Source: Ciborinia camelliae
Taxonomy: Eukaryota; Ascomycota; Leotiomycetes; Helotiales; Sclerotiniaceae
Length of the DNA: 64,000 bases
NCBI GenBank assembly: GCA_025890175.1
Contig: JANPYM010000001.1
Span: forward strand, 4,306,107-4,370,106
Reading direction: 5' to 3'
Shown here: positions 24,393 to 35,259 of the stretch, in pieces
How the letters are laid out: each line of letters begins with the position of its first letter
Position numbering within the stretch: position 1 is the stretch's first letter
Made by a program: the position numbers and the translations under genes
Notes under the pieces: generated by a model
Told to the model about the DNA's origin: nothing
The model's database searches: none
Seen by the model: the letters and a program-made list of their open reading frames with translations, nothing else

Positions 24393-24925
24393 ATGTGGTA
24401 AGATTGAAGTCATTCTCCATAATATTCAACAACTTTAACAGAATTCTAGTAAACATATTCTCAACGCGCAAGTTTCCATTCGATCGCCATGCTGTAAGAA
24501 CAACCTCCTAGGATAGGCTTTCCATACGATGCTAAACTCTGAAGGTCGAAAATGGTTTGACTGCGCCGAGTGTCACCTTGAAACAGAATCCCACCCCCTG
24601 AAGAGAACCACAGAAATGGTATTACTCGCTCCTTCACCCCGCTCTTCTCGACGCCTCATACTAACCACAATTCAAGACATTCGCATGCAAGAAATGTAAA
24701 AAGGCATTCCGAAAAGACTTTGCCGACGAGACGGATGATTGCGATGAATACTGTCCTCACTGTGATAATCATTATGTTATTGATGCTGTTGAGCCAAAGC
24801 CGATGTTAAAATTCGAAGGGGAGGATGTTAGGAAGGATAGTAGAATGATTAAGGATGACCGACTGAAGGGAAGAGAACAGAGAACCATTTTCGATGTGGA
24901 GGAGGCTCCGAATAAGTTGGGATGA
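24393..24925 (+). CDS. CHY-type zinc-finger protein
   Basis: Small cysteine/histidine-rich protein of 123 residues, rebuilt from four exons: 24393-24397, 24450-24493, 24545-24618 and 24677-24925. The coding part of exon 1 is only ATGTG. Every junction is GT-AG and restores the CHY domain: Cys2/His4, the Cys-Cys pair at about 16-17, DCAECH, SHPL, CKKC and CPHC, all expected zinc ligands. CHY domains occur in the yeast Tim-assembly helper Hot13 and in some ubiquitin ligases. This short stand-alone form is conserved in filamentous fungi, and its role is not established. The C-terminal ~35 residues are charged and probably disordered. No single open frame reveals this gene, so automatic ORF scans miss it. 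Confidence 0.9.
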
Positions 24926-25177
24926 TACGATGCGTTATGAGTATGGAAAGTAAAAAGGGGTCTGAATTTAGCGGCATGGACATAGGAAATTGGGATACGA
25001 GTGTGATGGTTAATAAGAAGCTAATATGCAGATATTAAAGGAGTGACATTACTTTGGCGCAGAAAATTCATTATGAACTGGAGCTCCATCGGGACCACCG
25101 AAGTTGTGTCATTTCGTCGCTCATTGCTATATTACAGAGGCTCTATGAAATGCAGAAAATCATGAGTATCACTCCAC

Positions 25178-26193
25178 TTATTGGGCAGCAGCATCATCAG
25201 GTCCTCTCGTCAAGATCGCAGCAGTACCCCCCGAACGACCGCCCTTCTTCTTAGCAGCCTCCTCAGTTTTTTCCTGTTCAATATCCTTCACATATTTCTC
25301 AATATCCTCTACTGGCAACATCTCAATAAGCTTGCCTGGTGCCATGATGGCAATCTCAATATTCTTTGCTCCAGTTTGGACAACCTCCAGTAACGACTTG
25401 ATTGTCAATTTGATGGTAGCCTCTCGATCCAAATCATCCTTGTGGTTTCTCTCCAGGAACTCTCGTACAGTCTTACTTGATCTACCGATAGCATTGGCTT
25501 TCCTAGAAGCTTGTTAGAGTATATAAAACCCATAGAATAAGACCAACATACCACGCAGAGTAAATTCCAGATGGTTCGGTCTGGTATAATCTTGGAGTTT
25601 GATCATTGGGGTCGAATCCAACAATCATAGTACTAATACCAAACGGTCTAACACCACCACTTTGTGTATATCTCTGTTGCACACCAGCCACATACTTTGT
25701 GATGTACTCTATTGTAACTGGATCCTCTACCGTAAGACGATGTGATTGTGCTTCTAATCTTGCCTTGTCGATCAAGATTCGTGCATCGGCATTGAGACCT
25801 GCAAAGGCGAGGCAAACGTGGGTGTCGACGAGACCAATTTTTGATGGCGTAATACGGGTATCTTGCAACTTCATCGCGGAACGCTTCTCACATCCTAAGA
25901 CGACTATATCCTTACCCTTCACTCCAACAGCACATGTTCCTAAACCGGTATAAGCTGTTGTTCGATGATTGTTTGTAGCTGTCCTAAGTTACCTCGTTTG
26001 ACAGCTTCAAGAGCATATTCGACTTGGAAAACATGACCATCCGGACTGTTAAAGTCGTTAGATTATTCCTTAAAATATTCCATCTTGTAAACTAACCTGA
26101 AAACTAATGTATGTTAGCTACCTTTCCATAAATTGATTTATTTAGATAAATAGCTAGCTTACCAGACAACGCTCTATCATATCCTGAAGCCAT
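25178..26193 (-). CDS. PRE6: 20S proteasome subunit alpha-4
   Basis: Structural subunit of the alpha ring of the 20S proteasome (PSMA7/Pre6 type), which gates substrate entry. Five exons on the minus strand: 26193-26163, 26103-26097, 26045-25993, 25939-25552 and 25502-25178, giving 267 residues. Exon 2 is a 7-nucleotide microexon (TTTTCAG) needed to build the N-terminal signature [19 protein letters not shown] that all alpha subunits carry. Further alpha-4 hallmarks are [53 protein letters not shown] and NIEIAIM. The C-terminal tail is longer than in yeast, with a [12 protein letters not shown] linker and acidic/Ala end. Fungal alpha-4 is well conserved, so the assignment is firm. Confidence 0.96.
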
Positions 26194-26761
26194 GATTTAT
26201 GATGATCTGAATCGCAAAGTGAAATTGAATGGAATTTTGGGGTATCTCGAAAACGATCGAACTTTAATGGGGAACGCCGGAAAATATTGATGAAGCTTGA
26301 TGTTTGAACTGCAGGCAGCTCAGCATACGAAGCTACCTTACGCGACAGGAAGGTCCAGCTTGAGCCTGGCTCTACAATCCTCAGGCACAGAATCAGACAA
26401 GGCTGCCGGTGCCCAACACCTGGGCAGTGCCCACCAAGGTACCCGCACGGGCCATGTTAGCCCAAGGCAAAATCACAGCCTTTCGAAATTTGGCCAAAAC
26501 GCCCCGAGTGCTTACGATCCATTATCTCTTCCAAAATCCCCGGGACAGTTTTTTTCGAAAACCTGAAGACTTCAGGATTCTAAATCTGTAATAAAATTTA
26601 TACTTTTCCCCTATGCCCCAAAGTTAAAAGTTCACGCAGACGTGCAACAAAACTTTTGGATGAGTTAGATTAAAGTTTGATAAAGCTCGCCATCGCAACC
26701 CCACTCCTCATTTCTTCCCCTCAAGAAATTCGTAAACCTTCTCCAATTGACCATCGCAAAT
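26194..26761. promoter_or_regulatory. Divergent promoter region, PRE6 / DLD2-like
   Basis: 568 bp between two divergently transcribed genes. An open frame at 26297-26566 lacks protein-like features. No proteasome-type PACE element (GGTGGCAAA) is seen on inspection. Confidence 0.4.
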
Positions 26762-28476
26762 ATGGCAGTTCGATCACGAATTGCTCTCGCAGCTCGCAGA
26801 GCTCGAGTATCACCAGCGCCATGCTCGAAAATTAGACCATTACGATCATTGGTCCAAACTCGATGGCAAAGTACCGCGAGTACGGAAGAAAGTGAGGGAA
26901 TAGCCAAAGGCACAACTGGCACATCGAAGACGATAAAGTTTACTTCCGAAACATACCCTAACATAAAACGAGACTCGAGATTCGCACAAATATCGGAAGA
27001 GAATGTGAAGTTTTTCAAGGATTTACTGGGGAAGGAATCTGCAATTATTGATGGAGTTACAAAGGATGCTACAGATGATATTGAGCCTTTCAATGCAGAC
27101 TGGATGCGCAAATATAGAGGTCATGCTAGTTTGGTTTTGAAGCCTGGATCTACGGAGGAAGTGAGCAAGATTTTGAAATACTGCAATGATAATATGTTAG
27201 CAGTTGTACCACAAGGTGGAAACACTGGACTTGTAGGAGGATCAGTTCCAGTATTCGATGAGATTGTTATCAATATGAGCCGAATGAACCAAATTCGATC
27301 GTTTGATGAGGTTTCAGGTACTCTTGTTGTGGATGCCGGTGTTGTTCTCGAAAATGCGGACAACTATTTGGCAGAGCGCAAACATATATTCCCTTTGGAT
27401 CTAGGCGCAAAAGGATCATGCCATATTGGAGGTAATGTTGCGACAAATGCTGGAGGTTTAAGGCTGTTGCGATATGGAAGTTTACACGGAACTGTTCTCG
27501 GTATCGAAGCAGTCCTCCCAGATGGAACAATCGTTGATGACCTTTCCAAATTACGAAAAAACAATACTGGTTACGATCTGAAACAATTATTCATCGGAGG
27601 TGAAGGTACGATTGGTATAATCACTGGAATCTCAATTATCTGCCCTCAAAGATCAAACGCCATCAATGTAGCATTCCTTGGTCTCGAGTCCTTCGAAAAA
27701 GTACAAGAAGCTTTTATAGAAGCCAAAGGTCAACTTTCCGAAATCCTCTCCGCCTTCGAACTCATGGACAACCACAGCCAAGATTTAGTCCAGAGAGTAA
27801 CCAAAAACAAAAGGCCCTTGGAAGGTGAGTATCCTTTCTACTGTCTCATCGAAACCAGCGGTTCCAATTCCGAACACGATCAAGAGAAACTCACCAATTT
27901 CCTCGAACATGTCATGGAGAAAGACATCGTCTCCGATGGTACCTTGGCCGAGAACGCAACACAAATCAAAGATCTTTGGGGCTGGAGAGAAGGTATCCCT
28001 GAATGTCTTGGCCATTGGGGTGGTGTCTACAAATATGATCTCTCCATTCCTCTGAAGGAGCTTTACCAACTCGTTGACGACGTACGAGAAAAAATCACTG
28101 AAGCCGGTCTCATCGGCGATACCGAGAATCATCCAGTCGTAGGCGTAGTAGGTTACGGTCATATGGGAGATTCAAATTTGCATCTCAATGTAGCGACTCG
28201 AAGCTATGATAAGAGAGTTGAGCAAGTATTAGAACCATTTGTATATGAATGGATCGCGAAGAGAAATGGAAGTATTAGTGCAGAGCACGGTCTAGGTTTG
28301 GCAAAGAAGAATTACATCGGGTATAGTAGGAGTGAGACAATGATTGGATTGATGAAACAGATTAAGAATCTTTATGATCCTGTAAGTTCTCCTGTCCTGC
28401 CCTATGTGAATCCGATGTGTTAACCTGTACTGACGTTAAACAGAATGGGATTATGAATCCATATAAATATATTTGA
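26762..28476 (+). CDS. DLD2: Mitochondrial FAD-linked D-2-hydroxyglutarate/D-lactate dehydrogenase
   Basis: Oxidises D-2-hydroxyglutarate (and D-lactate) in mitochondria, using FAD. Two exons, 26762-28381 and 28444-28476, encode 550 residues. The last exon adds only the conserved end NGIMNPYKYI. The frame runs upstream to a TTG, but the first ATG is at 26762. Residues 1-40 are Arg/Ala/Ser-rich without acidic residues, a clear mitochondrial presequence. Seen: the PCMH FAD-binding fold (VVPQGGNTGLVGGSVPV, then CHIGGNVATNAGGLRLLRYG and GGEGTIGIITGI) and the C-terminal oxidase domain with GYGHMGDSNLHLN and SAEHGLGLAKK, the metal/substrate site. It matches yeast Dld2 and human D2HGDH. Which acceptor the fungal enzyme uses cannot be read from sequence. 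Confidence 0.95.
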
Positions 28477-30804
28477 TGGAATATAGAGACATTGCAGTTG
28501 TAGTCTATGAAAATACCACATGTTCATATTGGGTTTAGATATCATTTTGGATGGATGGAAAGGAGAATGAATAGCTGAATCGAGGTTTGTAAATACTATA
28601 GTATATACCACAAAACTCGAAGTATGTCAAGCCCCTAGCAAGGCATACCACGCACAAGTAGAGACTGAAATCTCAAGTATGCAAATAGGACATCATCGTG
28701 GTTGCATATTTCTCTTATGCCCATCCATTGCTACATAGTCACATGGATACAACACCCCCCAAATAAAATCTAATTGCCTTCCGACTATTAACCTACTATC
28801 CCACTCCCGCCTCGACTCATACACACACATCTGCAACTCCATCTTCACGAAGCAAGATCATCACACAAAATCTATCAGCCTCGAAAGATAAACAAGTAAA
28901 CACCATCAACACCATATTCCTATTAACGATATATTTCTAGGACTCTCCTCGATCCGTTCAATACACATTATATCATCAAAATCTTGTAACCTTATTTGCT
29001 AGAGCTTTTTTTTGTAACATTTACAGCAATACCAAGTGAATGCACTGGATTTCCTAAAAAAAGACCTTCTTTCCGTGGGTGTTGGTTTTCCCACTCCTGA
29101 TATGTGGATGGTGAAGTGACCTCGGGATAATGGACATATAGTAGTAGTGAGCTCCCGGTGATGACGTTATTTTTTTTTTGTTTAAGCGAGGATAACCCCC
29201 GGCGAGCTTATTAGCAGATATTATCTCCGGTGACCTGACGAGAAATACAATCCCCGGTGAGCTTGCATTTTTTTTAGAAATTCCAAAAAAGAAGAATCAA
29301 GCGCATAACGTGAAACAAAAACTCCGAGTATTCTCATCCCCATCCTAACAGAACATCATTAATTAATTCATTTCCAGAAAACCCCCATACATACATACCT
29401 TCCATTAATCGAAAAATACCTACCTAGTAATTAACAGTTAAAAAAATACAACTACCCCCCCTCCCTTTCTCCTCCCAGCCTTTCCATAACTTGTTAGCAC
29501 AAATAACGAACTTGTGGACGTGGTACACCTTCGACTGGCACTTGATGGTGAAGTCGCTGTACTCTTTTGAACCCATACCATCAATCTCGAAGGTATGATA
29601 TCAGTACATCAAGTTATCACTAGATTGACGGATGTCCTGCAACTCAATTACTTGGCCCGCGAAGCTTTAGAATCCTGATCTAGAAACTTAACTGGTATTT
29701 TGATAGAAGCCATCCCAGCTTTATTTTTAATTTTTGGGAGTTTCTTTTGAAAAGTGCCGTTGTGATATGGATTGATGCCAGGTTATCTGTTGAGAATATT
29801 GTTTGCAAATGTTACAATGGTTATGCATAAAATAGTGCGATATTGAAATAATGAGTAGAAGGGGGGGTGACTTATCCAGGACCTCGGGAGGAAGAGGTCT
29901 ATATATAAAAGAATAAAGACCGTACAGCAGAATCCACCACAAGGCCATGAATCCTACGGTACTTTGAGCCGTAGCACCCCCCCTAAGATGGCCCATAACC
30001 CGAGCAGTTCAATGATAATCCTCTGCATAATCCTCTGCATATTGCATATTGCATATATTCATTCACCTTCCTATATATTTTCCCTCCGGATGTTCAATAT
30101 TCGAATTGAAATTCTTGCAACGCATCGGTGCTATTTGGTTAGCTTTTAGCATAGCCCAGGGCAATTCTTGCTCGGCGTAATAGCCCTGGAAATCCATACC
30201 AATCCAATGATATCCAAAAGAAACAGAAGAGCTACATCTATAGATTCATTCGCACCCATCATTCTACAGAATATCATGTGCTTCAGTTATATCAATTGAA
30301 GCATCATCACTTGATCTTGTGGTAGAAATCTGAGTATGGGGATTGGGGGCTGATATTTGTGTTTTATCGATTCCGATATATAAAATTGGCTAGTTTGATA
30401 AACTTTTGATGCCTACAGAGAAACATATGTAGGAAGAGCAGCGAGTCATGAAATTAAATGTCTATTGTAGGAAATCGAAGGTGGTTGTGAATAGCTTGTG
30501 TATCATTGAATAAAAGGCAAAGAAAACGCTCCCCATGGAGAAGCAACTATGCGGTCATGCGTCTCAAATTCCCCCTTCCAACCTAATGATCCTTTGCCAT
30601 TCCGTATTAGAAATGAACCGAGTACCATAAATTTACTCAACATCTGTCGCCACGAGCTTGGTATTTATAAAATGTATTGGCGAACCTGTAGCATACTGTA
30701 TTGTAAATTGAAATCTGCATCCTTATCCAATTACCAAACTCCGGTTACCTGCCCTACCTATGATATCCCAACCAAAACCTAAAGACATAAAAACATCCAA
30801 TCAT
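28477..30804. other. Long intergenic region with CCGGTGA array
   Basis: 2.3 kb without a supportable gene. It holds the CCGGTGA-core motif cluster at 29150-29265 and a stretch GGACCTCGGGAGGAA near 29879 that also occurs near 16986. An ATG frame at 29727-29996 (minus) is not protein-like. A non-coding transcript is possible but unsupported. Confidence 0.5.
29150..29265 (+). repeat. CCGGTGA-core motif cluster 1
   Basis: Four same-strand copies of a (G/C)CTCCCGGTGAGCT-like motif have cores at 29155, 29199 (GGCGA variant), 27 and 28 bp later at 29227, and 29254. A second cluster lies at 57861-57990. Confidence 0.6.
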
Positions 30805-32220
30805 TCAGTTCCAAAACCATCCCGATTTTGTATTCTTCTTGGTCTTTGACTCATTTTCCTGATCACGAGACCCATTTCTATGCTGCGACGACATAAACTC
30901 CTCACAATCGTAATCAGCCTTAGCAATATCGCGTTGCCGGGTTGCTTTGTCGACCTTATGACTAGATGAAGTTTCTGTTTCACTTCCATCGGCAAACCTC
31001 TTCCATACAAGAATTGTTGTTTCCACACTTCCATCTTCATCAGTGAAGTGTTCGACGATTGAGCTTGAAGATACTTCCCGTTTCGATTCAGAGGGCTCTG
31101 AAATTGATTTCCCACTCATATCGGTCTCTTTGACACCCGCGGAAATTGACTGACGAGTTTCTTCGAATGTCATATTTTTGCTCTTCATTAATTTTTCCAC
31201 GGCAGTAAGGGTAGACTCAAGTGTTGTGAAAAATTGGTGTGGCGTAGTAGACGCATTGGTAAGAAAGCTCTCGTACATTTGTTCTTCAGTCTCGGCGTCC
31301 TTCCCCAATCCTGTGAGCCGGGAAACAGATGAGGTTGCGCCCTGACTGCTAACGGCACCTTCTTGTTTAGACGGATGAGACTCGTTCGAATTACGGCTTA
31401 AGTTTGAGTTAGGAAGATGAAGTATGCCCAATCTTCGAAGTCGTTCAATCCAAGCGAAACCGTTTTCTAACCTCGAACTCTCGGATTCTTCGGTGGCAGT
31501 TGACTTAAGGCGGCTGGTTCGGGCTTCAGTATCCCGCCCTTGACTAGTAAAGAGTAGGTCTTCGAATGCTTCGCAGTAAGGGAAATCGTCTCGACGAGCA
31601 GTCCCGGATTCCCTGAACTTTCTCGTAACTCCCAGATCGCGCGTATTAGATTCCCCGAGAGACAAACTTATAGGCGAATATGGCGATCCAAAAAGGTAAG
31701 GCACTAGTGAGATATCGCTTGGATCGGCTTGGTAGACCATTATAGCAGCAAAAGAGCCAAAAATATGCTTAAGATCGCCCGACAAAGGGGTAGTCATTGG
31801 CGAATGCAAAGGAGAGTAGAGTGGAATATCATTAGAAGCGAAAACAGCCATCCTGCGATCAGGTAAGGAGCAATCGGAACCCACTTGGCCATGGGAATTT
31901 TGTGATTTCTTCACAGGTATTTGGACTTCATCATCATCTGATATTGTTCTGTTACTACTCGCCGTCTTCTCGGCCTCTTTCAGTCCCCTCCGCCTAGCGT
32001 GTAGTTCATCTCTTCTTTTCAACTCTTCATCGAAGACGGACCACTGTGAACCGTTTTGAGGTTTTGCGAAAGCCGATGGCAGACCAATAAATCCTTGAAG
32101 TATGGAACTCATTTGCTCATCGGCGAAGTGTCGGAAACGAATGAAGGGATTATCGGAATCGGATGGATTATCTCTTGGGACTACTTTATTGATGTTATCT
32201 GAGTCTGACGATTTTGTCAT
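30805..32220 (-). CDS. Unrecognised fungal protein, 471 aa
   Basis: A single uninterrupted frame starts at the ATG at 32220. I do not recognise the family. The N-terminus is acidic/Ser-rich (SSDSDN repeats). A hydrophobic, probably conserved stretch follows (FIRFRHFADEQMSSILQGFIGLPSAF is the region near residues 26-51). Then comes a charged helix (ELKRRDELHARRRGLKEAEK) and a long low-complexity middle rich in Ser, Glu and Arg. The second half contains a short ordered-looking block (YESFLTNASTTPHQFFTTLESTLTAVEKLMKS region) and an acidic stretch followed by VEHFTDEDGSVETTILVWKR. The tail is Lys/Trp-rich (GWFWN). No transmembrane helix or signal peptide is evident. Divergent from the gene at 33436. 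Confidence 0.85.
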   Translation of the reverse strand: MTKSSDSDNINKVVPRDNPSDSDNPFIRFRHFADEQMSSILQGFIGLPSAFAKPQNGSQWSVFDEELKRRDELHARRRGLKEAEKTASSNRTISDDDEVQIPVKKSQNSHGQVGSDCSLPDRRMAVFASNDIPLYSPLHSPMTTPLSGDLKHIFGSFAAIMVYQADPSDISLVPYLFGSPYSPISLSLGESNTRDLGVTRKFRESGTARRDDFPYCEAFEDLLFTSQGRDTEARTSRLKSTATEESESSRLENGFAWIERLRRLGILHLPNSNLSRNSNESHPSKQEGAVSSQGATSSVSRLTGLGKDAETEEQMYESFLTNASTTPHQFFTTLESTLTAVEKLMKSKNMTFEETRQSISAGVKETDMSGKSISEPSESKREVSSSSIVEHFTDEDGSVETTILVWKRFADGSETETSSSHKVDKATRQRDIAKADYDCEEFMSSQHRNGSRDQENESKTKKNTKSGWFWN

Positions 32221-33435
32221 TGTGCTTTGATTGCTGGTTGGTACCTATGATGGCGGCGACGATATTGTTTTTTTCACTACCAGTTGTAAATGATGATCGT
32301 ATCTTATCGTATGGTATGGTATCGTATCGTATGATCAACTTTAGAATCGATGAAGACTGGTGGGTTGTTGATAAGACAGGCAGTGGGGAGATTGTGAGAT
32401 TGTGAGATTATGATTTTGGATGGGGACTTGGCTGTTGACATTTTTGCGGGGTCTAGAAATTGATTTATTAGCGTTTACATGAAAAGGCACGGCTCGTGTA
32501 TGGGCACGCACAGCTTCCCGAATGGTCAAGACTCAACAGTTCGTCCGACTCCTCAATCTATTAGTGTATACGCTAGTACATATTGATACATTAACCACAC
32601 TCAACCAATCAAATGAATTTATTCATTCCATTTCTTTCCTTCCCGAGCAAGATCTACCTTACCTTATCCTTCACCGTAAATAAAAACAAGCTTAACATTG
32701 AACGTGGATTGAACCTTGAAAGCTACCTACTATGTCTACGGGTACGTACCTACAACCTGACCGTTCAATGTTGACACTTAGGTAGGTATTTAATAATAAT
32801 CAGAGATCAACCAATGAGAAATAACCTTGATAAATAAATTCATTTTCATTTCTTCCACCTATCCTATCATATCAGATCATATCTTATCCTTTCCTTTCCT
32901 TTCCTTTCTATCCTTCACCGTAAACACGCAGCCGGCCATTCCTGCTACACATGGATTCATTGTAAGTGACTTCCAGGTGACACTTATTATTATCTAAGAG
33001 AACACCCACCAATCAATAACTTCATTTTCCTTTTCATTCCTTTCCTTTCCTTTCCTTTCCTTTCCTCTTCTATCATTATCATCAGGTATCTCACCGCAAA
33101 CAAAGCCACCACTGCTACGTCCAGCTCTTCAAACAGAGTTTGGCACTCGGCTTGACTGGCTGTACTAAAAGGGACCATAGGGAGCTCGCCACGAAAATCT
33201 CACAAGCTGAGAGAATGTATTGACAACACAACATTTACAACATTCACAACATTCAATCTCCTTTTTCCAATATTCATACGAGTGAATGCCCTTGTAATGC
33301 AATTGCTTATTCTCCTACAATACTACCTACATACACCTCCCAATGCTGGTAATACTTGCGAATTGAAATCAAAAACAACAATGTCTCGTCTTTTCCAATC
33401 CTAGGAGAGAGATATAGAGAGAGAGTATCCACATC
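32221..33435. promoter_or_regulatory. Divergent intergenic region with degenerate tandem repeats
   Basis: 1.2 kb between two divergent genes. It contains TATCGTATGG-type simple repeats (about 32290-32335), TTTCC runs (about 32887-32910 and 33040-33065) and three imperfect copies of a roughly 200-bp unit (see the repeat entry). No coding sequence is seen. Confidence 0.5.
32600..33125. repeat. Degenerate ~200-bp tandem triplication
   Basis: Three related blocks begin with CCAATCAA-like strings at about 32604, 32811 and 33009. Each is followed by a TTCATTTTC-type segment, a TTTCC run and TTCACCGTAAA/CTCACCGCAAA at about 32669, 32912 and 33090. Copies 2 and 3 also share TGACACTT plus ATTATTAT strings ahead of the block. 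Confidence 0.5.
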
Positions 33436-34920
33436 ATGACAACACCTGGCACATCATTAATGATGCGAGATGCATCAACCCCTCACATGCGACCTCACAC
33501 CACTTCAAAAACCACCTCAAACCCCCACAACTCCAACCCCAACTCCAATCCCAGCTTCAATCCAAATAACCATCTGAATTTGAATACGAATTCGAATTCA
33601 CATAAGGTTACGGATAATAATAATCATAATAATAATTATAGTAGACGTCACTCGCTTCCTCTTCATTTTCTTCCACCAACCTTATGGACATCCAATACTT
33701 CAACTGCAAGTCTGGTTGAATCCGAAGAAGCTGCTCGGGGTGAACATATCCTAGACGAGGCAAAGGTCGCACATCGTCTTACAGCCCTTCGCTCTCTCAA
33801 CGGCGCGAATAGATCTCACCATCGTTATGCGAAATCTACCGGAGAAACATTCAATCAACCGGTGATTGTGCGGACTTACTCGGGAGCCATCCGACCTCGC
33901 TCTCAACAAGATCCCATCGCGGCCAAGAAACAGAATGGAACAGCGGGCATCGCATCAAATAAAATGGATATGAAACTTCCACCGGTGGAAGCTTTTAGCT
34001 TCAAGGGAATCATGGATGAAATTAAACATGGCGTGAGTGAGGATTTAGAGAGAATCGCGGAAATATGTGCTAGGAGCAAATATAGTTTGGCAAATCAGCA
34101 CGAATTTCATCACCCTCCTCATGGATCCGGAGATCGTATACCGCAAATTGGTATTGCCTCGGGGGCAGATCTAGGTGTACCAACATTGCAGGCTGTTGAC
34201 CCCGACGATAATCCAACAAGAAATCTGGCACGGAGCTCAAGAGGAAGTCGAAGAGGAAAATCTGTCGCCTATGGCACACTAGAGACAATCATGTCATCCT
34301 CAAGGTCCTCTGATGAGGATAAATCGAGAAAAAAACCTGCGGCTGTTTTAGAAGATGAAGTTCGTGGAAGGGAAGCAAGCAAGGAGGTTGAAGTATCACC
34401 CCCAAGTTCCAATATGATAGAAGAAGCTGTAGCCCCCGAAGCTATCCCCGAAAGGCGCCCTCCCTCCAAGCATATCAGGTCCAGATCTGCAACGTTCGCA
34501 TCCATGATTATAGACAATGCCCAGAGCTTTAAACAGGAACAAAAGCCCCAAGTTGCGTCTCCCACCTTCTTGATAAGCCAACCTGCTCGACCTCAAACTT
34601 CAGCTGCGGATTTTGAGCACATGCCTGCTTTTGATGAGCTTCTTCCCACCCGGCCTTCAACTTTCCATGGGTTGACGTTACCAAAGCCTACCCTCATACG
34701 CAATGAGTCAATAGCTTCCACTCTAAGGCCTGAAACCTCACCGCGATCTTCCATACTTGGTAGTTTGAGTTCATGGTTACCCTGGGGTAAACCGCCGAGT
34801 CCAATCCAAACATTTCAGGGTAGAGCTAGAAGTGGATCGCACGCCGAAGGAAGTTTACGAAGCTTGTTGAGGTCTACAGATATTGATAGAAAGGGTAAGG
34901 CTGTTGATCATATCCCTTGA
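33436..34920 (+). CDS. Unrecognised low-complexity fungal protein, 494 aa
   Basis: Single-exon frame from an ATG at 33436. Residues 20-70 are dominated by Asn, Ser, Pro and His. The rest is Ser/Pro/Arg-rich and probably disordered. Two short blocks look ordered: residues ~95-125 (EEAARGEHILDEAKVAHRLTALRSL region) and ~190-215 (SFKGIMDEIKHGVSEDLERIA region), the latter a likely amphipathic helix. Short basic-Ser-Pro runs such as SRGSRRGKSVAYGTLE could be phosphorylation sites. No catalytic motif, signal peptide or membrane helix is seen. Function unknown; a regulatory or scaffolding role would be a guess. Confidence 0.82.
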   Translation: MTTPGTSLMMRDASTPHMRPHTTSKTTSNPHNSNPNSNPSFNPNNHLNLNTNSNSHKVTDNNNHNNNYSRRHSLPLHFLPPTLWTSNTSTASLVESEEAARGEHILDEAKVAHRLTALRSLNGANRSHHRYAKSTGETFNQPVIVRTYSGAIRPRSQQDPIAAKKQNGTAGIASNKMDMKLPPVEAFSFKGIMDEIKHGVSEDLERIAEICARSKYSLANQHEFHHPPHGSGDRIPQIGIASGADLGVPTLQAVDPDDNPTRNLARSSRGSRRGKSVAYGTLETIMSSSRSSDEDKSRKKPAAVLEDEVRGREASKEVEVSPPSSNMIEEAVAPEAIPERRPPSKHIRSRSATFASMIIDNAQSFKQEQKPQVASPTFLISQPARPQTSAADFEHMPAFDELLPTRPSTFHGLTLPKPTLIRNESIASTLRPETSPRSSILGSLSSWLPWGKPPSPIQTFQGRARSGSHAEGSLRSLLRSTDIDRKGKAVDHIP

Positions 34921-35259
34921 ATGGATGCATGTCATGATTGAAGGAGCTTAACAATCAGCTCCACTTTCAGTGCAATATACAAATCGTCAAAATACAAAGG
35001 GACATCTACAAGCTGTAGACATATTCTAGCCTAGTTGTTTGCACCGCAAGTTCTAGCTTCGAGAATAATTCGCCAATACCAGCACAACATGTGTCGGTTT
35101 CCCACTTCTTCCAGTAGGCGATCGTGTTCTGTGTCACAATACATACAAAAGGGATCACAATTCTCAGCCACGGGCGAACGATACTTGCATACTCGAGTTC
35201 CTTCGGAGAACGGCTAATAATTTGAATCAGCTGGACAAATTGTAAGTCAAGATTATACC
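34921..35259. other. Intergenic region
   Basis: Three-prime flank of the preceding gene and probable relic of the 5' exon of the decayed BTB copy that follows. A GTAAGT donor-like site is near 35240. Confidence 0.35.

Noticed and set aside
16986..29892. Shared 15-mer GGACCTCGGGAGGAA near 16986 and 29879
   Set aside because: Only two isolated copies with no extended similarity; not enough to call a repeat family.
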